Shown in pieces: positions 32,851 through 44,041 of a stretch of DNA of 64,000 nt. The notes beneath the pieces are model-generated. The model was not told where the DNA came from. It ran no database searches and was given only the letters and a program-made list of their open reading frames with translations. The stretch is from positions 8,198,434 through 8,262,433 of the forward strand of contig NC_050099.1 in assembly GCF_902167145.1 (NCBI RefSeq), read 5' to 3'. Origin of the DNA: Zea mays. Its lineage: Eukaryota; Streptophyta; Magnoliopsida; Poales; Poaceae. Position numbers and translations under genes: made by a program. The stretch's first letter is position 1. Each line of letters begins with the position of its first letter.

Positions 32851-35800
32851 CTATTTTGTGATATTTTTCTCAGGAGCAATCGATGAGGAAGGACGACTCG
32901 AGGAATCAGGGGCAGCATTCACGTCAGCCCTTATATCTTCGGGAACAACCACGCCGGGTCTCCTCATCAAGATTCGCCCCGCCCGAATAGCCTTGTCCAT
33001 GGCTCTGTCGCGCTGGGCTCTGAGAGTAACGGAAGTTTCTTCAGCAACCCTGACAGCCAACCGAGCAGCTTCTAACTCCTGGGCAATGGATTTCTTGGAA
33101 GCACGGAGTTCTTTGATAGTAGCATCTTTCGCTGATATCAATTGCTTGAGCCGGGTCACCTCATCCGCGGATTCCTGTAGCTTACAGCGTTGGTTGTCTA
33201 ATTCTTCCATGGTGAAGTGATGACTCCTCTCTAGGATGGTCAGCGAGTTGCTAGAATCGCGATACAATCTGTCAAGACTGTCGCGAGAAGCAGCAAGGAT
33301 ACGTTTTTCTTCCTGCAAACAAAAGTCAACTCCCTCAAACATCAAGCAAGTAATAGGATCACGACAAGGCAAAGCACAGTTTCATAAGTCACCTTTTCAG
33401 AATTAAGCTGAGCATGAAGAGAAGAACTCAGTGCATTGGCGTCATCTAAGGCAGCAGAGACCTGAGCTAGTTCAGTCTGACTTTGAGAATACTTTCCTTC
33501 AAAGTCAGAGCACCGCTGGACCAATTCAGCATGATCTCGAGAATGTTTTTCTTCAAGAGTGGAAATCTGCTGAGTGATACCTAGCAGGAGACGACCAACC
33601 AAAGGGGGTCAGAATGTAAAGCAGTTTAATATAGAAGACAAAAGAGAAGCGAAAAGCACTAACCAGCGTTGGTCGCCTCCAATTCAGAGACACGACGTTG
33701 AAGTAACACTGGATTCCAACGTGCAAGAGACGAAGCTACTTCTGGAACGGGAGCACCCTGTAACCTCAGCTGGCTAGCCATCCCGTCCACCAAAGCCTGA
33801 TAAGGAGAGCAGATGAGTGTAATGACAGCAGTTCGTGCGGTGAAAAAATCAAGCTGAAGTATACCACAGTACCTGGAGGTTGGAAAAGAACGAAGGGACC
33901 CCCAAATCATGAGAGATCAATTGATGGCCGGACGTAAGGCCGCCACCCGAAGCAGCTTGCAACGAACCAGCCGGAACCAACTCAGTGCCATCAACAGAGC
34001 CCAACACTCGGTCAGCAGGGACGCTGCCCTCTAAAGCGACTCCCTGGTCCAAGGCTTGGGCCACCACCATACAGCCGGAGTGCGGAGGCGATCCTGCATG
34101 AACGTCCATGGAAGTACAAGAGGGAGACCCCGCTCGGACATCCTTGGGGGCTGGGTCATAGTTTGCACTGCCCACTTGAGCCGGATCATCCCCGGCAGCA
34201 CCCTCGGGGGCTGGGCAGTGGCTTGCACTTCCCACCCGAACCAAGTCATCCCCGACAACATTCTCGGGGGCTGGGCACGTGTCGACACCATCCTTGGGGT
34301 CCAAGTTCTCTGCGGTAGCCACCTCTAAGGCTGATGGGCCCTCAGTTACTTCCATGGGACTAGGACGATCCAAGTCAGTCTCCCGACCCTCGAGATCGCG
34401 CTCTAAGGTCGACGAGGCACGGGATGACCTCAACCCAGCATCAAGCACATTAGCACAAACCTCCATCACACCATCATCTGCTGGCTCCGATAACAAATCC
34501 TCTGGAACCATATCCTCAAGAGTCTGATCAAAATTGGCCAGGGACAGTTCTTGCAGACCAATGAGAGCAGACAAGGCAGGAGAAGGAACTCAACTACTTT
34601 CACCACTAGCGATGAACTGCCGACTGTTTTTCCGAGTCAAAGGAACTTCATCCTCTTCCTCCTCGTCGTCTACATTAGCAACACAGGCAGCACCCCCATT
34701 GGGATCAGCAACAGATGGAGCACCCACATTGGGATCAGCAGCAGATTGGGTACACCCATTGGGGTGAGCGTCAATAAATTCAGTCACAGGCACTTCTTCA
34801 GCAGCAGGAACCGAGATACCAACGTCCCGATCCAAACTAGATACTCGCCGGAGGCGTCTCTTTTTCTTTTTCTGCTCATCAGCAGAAGGATCAGGTTGAC
34901 TGGCTCGGCAAGGACGCTTCGGGCGAGTACTGGCAGGCTTCTGAGTATCCAAGGTTGTATCAGCCTCTGGGAGGGGCGCCACTACCAATGCCCCAGCAGG
35001 AGCAGCATCAGAAGAGTCCTCAGCCAGCAAATCAAGCATAGCGCTTATCTCTGCATCACTAGGGTTCAGGGGCACCTCAAAATGGACCTGTAGTTCATCA
35101 TCAGGAACCTCCCCGAGCGAGGCAACCAAGGCACTAACTTCTTCAGCAGAGGGCCGCACTCTAAGGCCCAAACTGCCATCAGTGACAGGTGGATTCGACA
35201 CAAAAAGAGTGAAGGCTTTGGGAGGAGGCAAGTTCCAAGCTGAGTATGCCACTGGGGCACCAACATTTGACACTTTGCCTCTAAGGATCATCTCAAGTTG
35301 GTTCACCAAGTCCACAGAGGGAATTCTCCTGTTGGTAACCCGAGTTGAGTCGGCTAGGCCTCGATACAGATAAGCCGGGTATGCCCTGTCTTTCAACGGC
35401 TGAATATTCTTGAAGACAAAATCAGCAACCACACCTTCAGCAGTCAGACCCCTCTCCTTCAGCAATCCAACTTCAGCCAGCAAAACACCTGCCTTAGCTA
35501 CCTCCTGATCTGTGGGGGACTCGGTCCAGCTTGGGGTGCGAACATCCGGCTGTCTTCCCGACCGAGGGGGAGAGAGTTTCCATAATTCTCAACAATGAAC
35601 CACTCCAAGCGCCATCCCTTGATACTGTCTTTGAGAGGGATTTCGAGATACTCAGTCTTCCTCCCGCGGCGCATCTCTAAGCTAGCACCACCAAACAACT
35701 GATGTTGTCCCCCGGCCATCCCAGGGCGACAGTGATACAAGTACTTCCACAACCCGAAATGTGGCAGCACGCCAAGAAAAGCTTCACATAAATGAATGAA

Positions 35801-36146
35801 AATGGAAATTTGCAAGATAGAATTGGGATTCAGATGGGTCAAGTTAAGATGGTAGAAATCAAGGAGGCCGCGAAAAAAAGGGAGAAATGGGAAGACCGAG
35901 GCCGCGGAGAAGGAAAGGAGCGTAAATCACGGACTCATGGGTATCCTCAGTCGGGATAGTGACCCCATGGAAAATCCGCCAAGAACAGAGCTCCTTCGGG
36001 GGAAGAACCCCGATGGACACGAGGTGGAGAAGTTCGGGCTCGGAGATGACAGACATGTGGTTACCTGCGAAAGGCAACTGGCTGTTGGGGTCGATTGGAG
36101 GAATCACTGTGGCAGACGAACTCGAGGCTTTCCTCTTGGGCGCCAT
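32851..36146 (-). pseudogene. Spliced antisense gene of the Grande-like element (gypsy-type plant transposon domain plus coiled coil)
   Basis: It starts MAPKRKASSSSATVIPP at 36146. The N-terminal region (SEPELLHLVSIGVLPPKELC onward, about 36080-35560) resembles the 'putative gypsy-type transposon' domain found in antisense genes of Tat elements. A Ser/Pro/acidic middle follows. Three short introns with good borders are 33797-33872, 33581-33663 and 33313-33392; the last exons (ISTLEEKHSRDHAELV; EEKRILAASRDSLDRL) form a coiled coil ending at 32851. Breaks: a one-base gain in a T run near 35876, a shift in a C run near 35517 and an in-frame TGA near 34590. Its role in transposition is unknown. 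TATA at 36253-36259. Confidence 0.72.
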
Positions 36147-36252
36147 CTCGATTCTACCGGCGAGCAGAGTGGAAGGCGAATTGCAGAGAGGATTCAGAAG
36201 CGAGAAAGCAAGAACTAGGGCACGGAAAGCAGAGGCGGCTAAAAGCGCAGCA

Positions 36253-36259
36253 CTTATAG
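36253..36259 (-). promoter_or_regulatory. TATA box of the Grande-like antisense gene
   Basis: Minus strand reads CCTATAAGTGC about 107 bp upstream of the ATG at 36146; tandem 41-bp repeats lie immediately further upstream. Confidence 0.45.
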
Positions 36260-36424
36260 GATATTCCCGAGCCAGATACCGTTTCAAAAAGCGCCCAGTC
36301 AGCACCCGGTGGTTATTTCCAAGACACCGGCGTGCCACGTCATCACTCGGCAGTTATTTCCAGAACACCGGTGCGCCACATCATCACTCGGCTATTATCC
36401 TCAAAATGGCCCACGCAGCCCGCT

Positions 36425-36660
36425 ATCGCTCGGCGTTACTTCTAAAACGCTGACGTCGTCTTCAAGTCGCTCGGCGTTACCCCTAAAACGCTGACGCTGC
36501 CCTTAGGTCACTCGGCGTTACTTCTAAAACGCTGACATCGTCTTCAAGTCGCTCGCCGTTACCTCTAAAACGCTGACGTCGTCCTCCAGTCACTCGGCGT
36601 TACCTCTAAAACGCTGATATCGTCTTCAAGTCACTCGGCAGCTACCTCTAAAAGCATAGA
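36425..36660 (-). repeat. 41-bp tandem repeat upstream of the antisense promoter
   Basis: About six units containing CTCGGCGTTAC and TAAAACGCTGACG start near 36431, 36472, 36513, 36554 and 36595 (41 bp apart), with a diverged last unit. The position, 170-400 bp upstream of the antisense TATA, suggests a promoter or enhancer array. Confidence 0.8.
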
Positions 36661-36861
36661 TATGATGCCCGAGTTATTCACTTACTATTCCAAGGGAATC
36701 AACTTCACGAAAAAGGCGGGAAGAGTAATGATTCAAGAACTTTGAGTTATGAATATCGAAGAGCAATCATCACAGAGAAGCTAACATCATTTCTTCATTA
36801 AAGGGAAGATATCATACTTACAAATCAACTCACTATGAGTTGATACTTCCCTATTACTACT

Positions 36862-36960
36862 GCTACATTACATTACATTACTACTACTACTATTGCATTA
36901 CTACTACTACTCTACACTACTAAATACTACTACATTATTCTAACTATACTATACTAACAT
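36862..36960. repeat. ACT/TAC microsatellite
   Basis: Imperfect run of ACT and TAC trinucleotides, interrupted by ATT units, just beyond the stop of the acidic antisense gene. Confidence 0.85.
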
Positions 36961-36977
36961 CTAAGGACCAGTGGCAT

Positions 36978-37451
36978 CTAGCCACTGGCCCTGTTGCTGT
37001 CGCTGCCGCTGCCGCCCTTGTTGCTGCCCCTGCTGCTGCCGCCGCCACCGCTGCCGCCCCTGCTGCCGCCGCCGTCGCCCTTGCTGCCGCTGCTGCCGCC
37101 CCCGCCGCCACCGTCACCATCACTGTCGCCACCGCCTTCGTCGTCGTCATCGTCGTCGTCGTCATCCTCGCCGTCGCCGCCGCCGTCCTCCTCGGACGAG
37201 TCCTCCTCATCTGAGGAGTACTCCGACTCGTCCGAGCCCTCGAGCCCGGAGCCCTCGACGACCCGAATGTACGTCCAGACTTCCGCCGCGAGCCCCTGGG
37301 AGTCGTCTGAGTCGTCAGACGACTCACGCAGGGGGATGGGAGCCGGAGACCCCTCAGACTCAGAGGAGAACTCCTCCTCTGAGTACTCCGAGTCACCAAA
37401 ATCCTCCGATGGAGGAGTTGGCTCACGCTTGCGCTTGTTGTTCTTGCCCAT
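36978..37451 (-). CDS. Second antisense gene of the Grande-like element: small acidic, Gly-rich protein
   Basis: The preferred start is MGKNNKRKREPTPP at 37451 (157 aa), because a TATA box lies about 80 bp upstream; an upstream in-frame ATG at 37595 would precede that box. The N-terminus has a basic NKRKRE cluster suited to nuclear import. The middle is Ser/Glu/Asp-rich, with one ordered patch around EVWTYIRVVEG, followed by a run of nine or more Asp. The C-terminus is Gly/Ser-rich repeats. It could correspond to the nuclear antisense product reported from Grande (gene23), but that is memory, not a comparison. Length polymorphism in the GGC/GAC runs is likely. The frame is open. Confidence 0.55.
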   Translation of the reverse strand: MGKNNKRKREPTPPSEDFGDSEYSEEEFSSESEGSPAPIPLRESSDDSDDSQGLAAEVWTYIRVVEGSGLEGSDESEYSSDEEDSSEEDGGGDGEDDDDDDDDDEGGGDSDGDGGGGGGSSGSKGDGGGSRGGSGGGGSSRGSNKGGSGSDSNRASG

Positions 37452-37531
37452 GGTGGAAGCGAAAGGGAGAGGAGAAAAGCAAGCAACAGAGAACAGCAAG
37501 AGATGTGAAAAAGCCGGAGAGACAATGGCAT

Positions 37532-37539
37532 TATTTATA
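37532..37539 (-). promoter_or_regulatory. TATA box for the small acidic antisense gene
   Basis: The minus strand reads TATAAATA about 80 bp before the ATG at 37451, a canonical plant TATA at a plausible distance. Confidence 0.6.
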
Positions 37540-37599
37540 GAAGGAGAAGGCAACTGCTCACCTCCAACCGCGGTCACTGAACAGTCGCAAAGCATTCAA

Positions 37600-38640
37600 T
37601 AAGCACTTCAACCCGTCTGAAGACATGCCAGGTGGCTGACGCCGTTTCACGCAACACAACACCCATTGGGACTCCAGTCAACAGCGCGGAGGATATGATT
37701 ACACCCGCCGTCACATCACATTACTACTCAGAAGTAGCCGGCTAAAACACTCAGCGTACAAAGCCGTCCCTTGCCCACACCCATTGGGGGGGACGCCCAG
37801 GATTTATCAGTATATTTTTCAAAACTGTCACATCTGTGCAGGGCATGCAATGAATACCTCAAGACAAAAATGAGATATCAGTAAGGATCAGAGGAAAGCC
37901 AAATATAGCTGGTGAAGTACAAAATATGGCAAACAGAAGCGACGTGAAGACTAGACAGAGAACGTCCATCAAATGTCCAATCAGTCACAGAGCAAATAAA
38001 TTACACCACCCAGCAAGATATGGATGGATTGTGAACTCGGCTGCAAAAGACAAAATACATGCTGACCTCTGAAGCATAATCTTGATGACATAATGCTGAC
38101 CTCCAAAGCATAATGCGGATGGCATCATACCGATTTTCACAGGCAGGAAGGATAATCTTCAACAAAAAGACACCAAAGGAAGACCTTCGAATGGATTATC
38201 CTCAAAAATCCACTCGAAGGTCGGGGGCTACACCCATTGGGTGCACCTTTGGTGCACCCCATGGATCACTATTTCAGGTCAAGATAGTGCTGACTTCTAA
38301 GGCATGGGACAAGATTAAAGACAAGTCTGACCCTCAACCAAAGCACAAGAGTAAGATGAAAGTAATTTCTGATGGAGACCTTCGAGTAGATTATTTTCCA
38401 AAATCTACTCGAAGCTCGGGGGCTACACCCATTGGGTGCACCTCCGGTGCACCCAATGAAGTTTAGGGTACTACAAGATGAAATGTCGACCTCTAAGGCA
38501 CAAGCACGAAACAAAGCTTCAGTTTACGAGTGATCAAAGTAGGAGGAGACAGTAAGAAATCGTTTAACCCAAATTACCTGCTAGCTGGACCTGGGATCTT
38601 TGGGCTGATTACCTCAAAATCAACCCAAAGATCGGGGGCT
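37600..38640. other. Right untranslated region and purine tract of the Grande-like element
   Basis: No gene. Two paired copies of a module occur near 38185-38265 and 38378-38460: a 10-12 bp inverted repeat around ATCC(T)CAAAAATC or TTTTCCAAAATC, followed by TCGGGGGCTACACCCATTGG and GGTGCACC. A third, shorter module at about 38590-38640 ends in the polypurine tract ATCGGGGGCT directly before the LTR. The modules look like duplicated purine tracts. Confidence 0.6.
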
Positions 38641-39269
38641 TGTGGGGGACAGATATCCCCCGGGTCCACTAAAAGAGTAAAAGACCTCACGAAAGGCCCA
38701 AGGGCCCAATAAATCATAAGGTCATTCTTTCGTGGGCCTGGGAAGGGACAATCAGCAAAGCAGATCGACATGAGGCCGGATTGATGCCAGCCCGGACGGC
38801 CCACAACGTCGAGCGAGCGACCACAACAGAGATCCGACTTTCCCGCGCTGGAGCCCCCATGCAACGGAGCCATGCGAGGATAGGTCGGTAGAACTACAGG
38901 GAGATAAACTCGAACAGTTCACTATCTTTTAGCTACACATTGTTATCATATCCACGTGTATTGCCCCACGGTCGAGTATATAAGGCCTAGGGGGCACCCC
39001 TTCAGAACGATCGACCCTATTACTTAGCCACCCACCTCAACTCTCTGCATTCTCAATTCGGAGAGCTCTCTTGTAACCTCATTCACCAAGCATACTCACC
39101 AGGACGTAGGGTGTTACACATCTCTAAGCGGCCCGAACCTGTAAACATTGTCCACTGTTCCTCGTGCAACTGGCACGAACCATTTTGCTATAGTCGTCAA
39201 CACCGTCCTACTCCTAAAAACACCTTGAGGGGCAACCCCGGGTGTGCGGTCGGACCCAAAACACCGACA
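38641..39269 (+). repeat. 3' LTR of Grande-like element
   Basis: 629 bp, ending AAACACCGACA. It differs from the left copy at about nine single bases and by no indels. Confidence 0.92.
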
Positions 39270-39274
39270 GTACC

Positions 39275-39815
39275 ATCTAATTTATTAAATTCCCTTTGAT
39301 TTCTTACAATTTCTGACATAAAAATATCCATGTTCACGCCATGTATTGTCTTAGTACGAGAAAATAAAGTGGATAAAGATATGGCAACAATGGTCTAAGC
39401 ACACTTTCACCCATACTCTTATTTGTATATTACATGTTCGATTGACATGTTTTGTCTTTCTCTCCTACTCTTATTTGATTTACATGCTAACTGAATTACT
39501 ATGGCAAAGAAACTATAACATCAAATATTAAGGTTGTGGCTACCGCTACATGAACCATTTTTGGAGCAAGCATTGTGCAACTAAGAACAAAATCAAGTGA
39601 ATAGGATGATAATTGTTCTCAATTTTATGCCTTTTATATTTGATATTATCTTTGATATTAGTAATATGTGTTGTACAAAACCAATAAACAAAACAACGAT
39701 GAATAAAGATGTTGGATATGATGTTTTAGAAATACATTAACATTAATGTACGATGGCACACATATTCAGTACTAAGAATTTAAATCTAAGATATATCCTC
39801 TATGTTAGGAATGAT
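39275..39815. other. Old AT-rich host DNA
   Basis: Continues the sequence interrupted at 25162. No gene or complete element seen. Confidence 0.5.
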
Positions 39816-42800
39816 GACACCTAAGATGGGGGGAGAATTAGGCAAACTATTTTCTCTTATCTAAAGCCTCTAATTTCTTGTCTAGTTAAAATCTATGCAA
39901 TAAATAAAATATCTTATGTGTAACTATAGTTTTGACTAAGTGTTGGTATCTCTAGCATAAAAGTATTATACAACCTAGGTTCTAAACATATCCACTGGCC
40001 TAACAACTAAAATAGGAAGGTAAAGCACACAACCAAGTTACATAATATAATATGGAAACTTAAGTGTGATAGAGATACAAACTCCTGTCGAGGACTCTAG
40101 TATTTTTACTGAGGTATCAAGAAGCGTGTAAGTTTTTTCCTAATTCTCGTTGGAGCCCCACACAAGGGAAGCCCACATGAGAGTCATGCTCTCAGTCGGG
40201 TAACTCCTTAGATAACCATGTTCCTTCCCCATATGTAAGTGGACCTCCGATGTGGCCTCTTATAGATGCTCTTCACTATCGTGTTTCTGGTGAGAATGAT
40301 GCAAGCCTCATTTCCTCTAGTATAGATGGTGACAACACCACAAGCACAACTAATGTGATCTCATAAGACTGTAAGCGCCTCTAGTACAACTATTATAGGT
40401 GTATGTAGGCACAAAAGGGTTAAGATGTGTTTGTTCCTCAATTCTAACACTAGGGAAAAACATAGAGCAAACATTATATGTAGTAGTCTAATTAACATAA
40501 GCACTTCACAAATTACACTAATCACCAAGTGTTGAGGTTGTTTGGTGTAATATTTTGTCAAAATTACTTCGTTCTTCATCTACAAGGGTGTTGATAAATG
40601 GACAGCTTAGTGAGCTAATATGTTACCAAAGAGGTTTACGACAATGGGACCCCTATCCCCTATTCTATTCATCTTGATGATGGAAGTCCTTAATTCTCTG
40701 GTCTCTAAAGCAGCAGATTTGGGACTGACTAGCCGCTATTATGAAGAGATGAAGGACAGAGAATCTCCCTATACGCTAATGATGTTTTTATATTCCTAAG
40801 ACCAAACTTGGGAGAGTTGGCCTTGGTAGAGGAGATGCTCAGAGTATTTAATGAAGCCTCATGGTTAGTGACAAATATTGGGAAGAGCTCTATCACACCA
40901 ATTCTGTGTGATGTGCAAGAGGTGGCTGCTATAGCCTATACAGGAGGCTCTACCATGCCAGGTGGTTGAGTTTCCTTGTAAATACTTGGGGCTGCATTTA
41001 TCTCCACAAAACATCCTAGAACAGAATTCCTCTCCCTTATTGACAAACTGGCAGATCGTCTTCCTGGATGGAAGGCTGCTCTTATTTGGCCAGCTAGAAG
41101 AGTAACTCTTGTCAAGGTAGTCCTCACAGTTATTCTCATATATCACCTTATTGTCCTTCAGTGCCCCAAATGGGTTCTTAAAGCGATAGACAAAATCAGA
41201 AGAGGCTTCTTATAGAAGGGACGCAAGGACATCCAAGGTGGTCACTGCTTGGTGGGATGGCAAAAGGTATGCAAACCTCTGCACCAGGGAGGGTTAGGAA
41301 TACATAATTTGGATATGATGAGTCGATCTTTGAATTTAAGGTGGTTTTGGATATAGAAAACCCAACCTGATTGACCTTGGGGTAAGCTAGATCTTCCTAT
41401 TCACCCATATGTTGCTGCTTTATTTGCCATATCCATCTATTCTTTGGATGGTAATGGGGCATGCACTTTGTTTTGGAAAGGTTGATTTATAAATGGGAAA
41501 TATATTTCAAAGATGGCCCCTAATCTAGTAGCTTCAGTTGTTAAAAGAGCTAGCAAAATTCGTACGGTTCAGGAGGCTGTGGAGGAGGGCCATTGGATTA
41601 CTGATATTAAGGGTGAGATCTCTCCACAGGCTTTCCTTGAATATGTTCAGATTTGGGATCAAGTACAACAAATTCACTTATGCCCAAGAACTCTTGATCA
41701 ACATAGATGGCTTCTATCTTCTACTGGACTCTACACTTCCAAGTCTGCATATGAGCGTTTTTGTTTGGCTACAGCATATTTTGAACCTTCCTCTTGTATC
41801 TGGAAGAGTTGGTCCCCACATAAATGCATGTTCTTTTTATGGCTGGCAGCCTTGAACAGACGTTGGACTGCTGATCGTCAGACTCCGCAAGGTTTGGAAC
41901 ATCCAGAATACTGTCTTTTTGTGATCAAGAGGATTAAACAATTGAGCACATTCTTCTCAGTAGCGTTTTCTCTATGAAAGTTTGGTATTTGTTGCTATCA
42001 ATGGTAGGACTGCAGCATGTTCTACCAGGGTTGCACGATAAGATATTCCAAGATTGGTGGAAAATGGCAGAGATGTAAGTGCCGCCCATACAAAGTAAAG
42101 GATTTAACACCCTAGTTTCACTTGTGGCTTGGATGTTGTGGAAACATCGAAATGCATGTGTCTTTGATAAGGCTCCACCATGCATTACCAAGATCATCCA
42201 AGAAATCAGAGATGACGCTTCTCTTTGGTGTGTGGTTGGAGCAGCAGGGCTACGTGGTCTTTAGCCATAAATGTTATGTATTGTGGTAAAGGTCGTCCAT
42301 TGTTTTGTTTTCTAGATGAGTCCTTTTAGATTTCTTTGTTTTTGGTCTCCCTGAGGAGTCTTTTGTATTTGGTCTTTTCTAGACCCTTATTTTTCTTCTT
42401 AATATAATGAAACACAACTCTCCTGTGTTTTCGAGAAAAATCTTTGAGTAGTTAGATATCTAGAGCTACTAGGAATGGGTCTCAACTCACCTAAAATGTT
42501 TCTCAACTCCCACACTCTCACATGGCTAATTGGGTCTTATTTACAACCCCAAGGAGTGAACTAGTCACTGCAAACACAACAAGCCTCACTACATAAGTAT
42601 TGTGTCAGCACTAGCTGTTCCTGACCATTAGATACGGCCGTGTAGTCTGACACCAATCGTCAGACCAGTCTGACATCCCATTTTCCTCTCTAGAGCCTTT
42701 CTGACTGATTGTCGTCTTTTGTCTCAATGGTCTAATGACTCGTGAACAACATGGTCCGACGCCTTTTTTGAGTGCAAATAATGGGATTGTCCAGACTGAT

Positions 42801-42900
42801 GCCATGCCTTAGCGAGTCTAATGCTTCTAGTTCTTCTGTTGGTTATGATTGGCTTGAACTGTATGGTCCAACACTTCCCTTAGGATGGTCTGACACCTTA
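39816..42900 (-). mobile_element. Probable ancient Sirevirus-type LTR, minus strand, split by the LINE
   Basis: From 39816, TGATGACACCTAAGATGGGG and GAGAATTAGG recall the terminal TGAGAGCACCTAGAGGGG and TGAATAGG of the Opie-type LTRs. After the LINE, CTTATTTACAACCCCAAGG (about 42536) recalls CTTTTATAGCCCCAAGG, and GTCTGACACC and GGTCCGACGCC copies at 42640-42900 recall the palindromic boxes. Order and orientation agree with a reversed LTR. Very diverged, no far end or target duplication found. Confidence 0.4.
40560..42440 (+). mobile_element. 5'-truncated LINE (L1/Cin4-like) with broken ORF2
   Basis: Translation gives STRVLINGQLSELICYQRGL followed by a worn RQGDPLSP block (one base missing near 40650). 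Degenerate RT follows, then the zinc-binding RT C-terminal domain (DQHRWLLSSTGLYTSKSAYE; IWKSWSPHKCMFFLWLA at about 41700-41850). The frame ends at 42264 after CVVGAAGLRGL, followed by a 3' UTR ending AACTCTCCTGTGTTTTCGAG and a short A run, the usual tail of grass LINEs. Several stops and frameshifts lie between 40780 and 41500. No clear target duplication was seen. Confidence 0.75.
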
Positions 42901-43490
42901 GTCTATAAAGTTACATAACTTTTAAAGATATAAAAATTTTGTTTTGGTTGTTTCTCCAACTGAGGACAATTGAAAAAAATGAATTTCAAATGTAAGAAAA
43001 TCAAATATAATTTTATGTGCATACATGATTTCAAATGAAAAGGTTGTCAGCTACAAATTTGCATAACTTTCTGAGGTCTACAATTTTTGTTTTGGTCGAT
43101 TTTCCATCGAAGGTCGTTTGAAGAATTTGAATTTTAAATATAAAAAATTCAAACCATATATGTTTTCGAATGAAAAAAGTCATCAAGTACAAATTTTCTT
43201 AACTTCTTGAGAAACATGGCTTTTAGTATATGGCTATTTTTCCATCCTAGGTTGTTTGAAAAATTGAATCTATAATACAAGTCATGTTTCAAATGTAATA
43301 CCTATGGATGACCAATTATTTCAAGAATAATTCAGTTGTGAATTAGATTTGTTTGGTAAAGTTGGTTCTGTAATGCAGTGGTTATTAAATAGACAGAGAC
43401 AACCCAATCACAGTGTAGGGTACATCGATTCAGCACCAACCGTGCAAAGCTTCATGACCATTTTGTGGCAATAAAACAAGAACATTTATG
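42900..43490. other. AT-rich spacer with a repeated phrase, no gene
   Basis: Three diverged repeats of a phrase like ACAAATTTGCATAACTTTCTGAG...TTTTGGTCGATTTTCCATC occur about 120 bp apart (42905, 43045, 43185), each followed by TTGAATT and TTCAAAT-type sequence. Otherwise featureless. Confidence 0.5.
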
Positions 43491-43950
43491 AATTTACCCC
43501 AATGTACATCTCGTTCCTGTCGTCTGAAACACGGAGAGAAACACTCATGCTTTCAAAAAGCTTGCAGCCAAACCCGACGTGCCCTTACCACAAGGTAGGG
43601 CAACTGCATATTGACACCACTGCACCATCTTTGCGTCAGCACAACCGCAGAACGTAGTATTACGCACACACCGGTGACCCCTATTTCGGCGGCCAAAACA
43701 CCAAGAGCTGTTGGACGTGGTGATTTGGGAGCAGATAGACGAACACTATACAACAAAAGGGATGCAGTTCCTGACGTCTTCTATTTGCATATATATGGTT
43801 TCTTTGTTAGTATGCAGTCGCATCTCTCTATCTGTCATCCTCGTTGTTGTGTGTCTTGTCTAGCTAAACAAGGCAGAAATGGTGGCTCAACATATGAAAC
43901 ATGCTTGTGGGTGCCAATAGACGATACAACATATGGGAAGATTATATGTA

Positions 43951-44030
43951 CTCCCTCCGTTTCTTTTTATTAGTCGCTGGATAGTGCAATTTTGCATTAT
44001 CCAGCGACTAATAAAAAGAAACGGAGGGAG
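43951..44030. mobile_element. Stowaway MITE, 80-bp near-perfect hairpin
   Basis: Ends CTCCCTCCGTTTC with TA duplications at 43949-43950 and 44031-44032. The two arms are perfect reverse complements for 33 bp, separated by a 14-bp loop region. Copy c of the surrounding unit lacks the element (about 63700-63712, TCATATTTGCCTTTTATAAG), confirming insertion. Tc1/mariner superfamily. Confidence 0.92.
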
Positions 44031-44032
44031 TA

Positions 44033-44041
44033 CCTTTTATA
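44033..44041 (-). promoter_or_regulatory. Possible TATA box of unit copy b
   Basis: Minus strand TATAAAAGG, conserved in copy c at 63710-63718. It abuts the Stowaway target site, so the expected transcription start would fall inside the MITE. Confidence 0.35.

Larger units (their letters stand above)
25163..39269 (+). mobile_element. Grande-like Tat-lineage gypsy retrotransposon (14.1 kb)
   Basis: LTRs of 629 bp at each end, perfect target duplication GTACC (25158-25162; 39270-39274), primer site beginning TGGCGCGCC and a purine tract GATCGGGGGCT before the right LTR. Sense gag-pol lies in the left half with gypsy order (protease, RT, RNase H, a second RNase H-like domain, integrase). An 89-bp tandem array and at least two antisense genes fill the right half. 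Length, LTR size and antisense genes fit maize Grande; the name is recognition. About nine LTR substitutions (1.4%) by eye. Coding capacity is lost through frameshifts and four in-frame TAG codons. Confidence 0.88.

Noticed and set aside
36971..37602. Long plus-strand Pro/Arg/Ser-rich frames opposite the acidic antisense gene
   Set aside because: They are shadows of GGC/GAC trinucleotide runs; the minus-strand frame has the TATA box, a good start and an ordered patch.
41513..41977. Possible host gene with a conserved Trp-rich domain
   Set aside because: The pattern is the zinc-binding RT C-terminal domain of plant LINEs, preceded by degraded RT and followed by a LINE tail.
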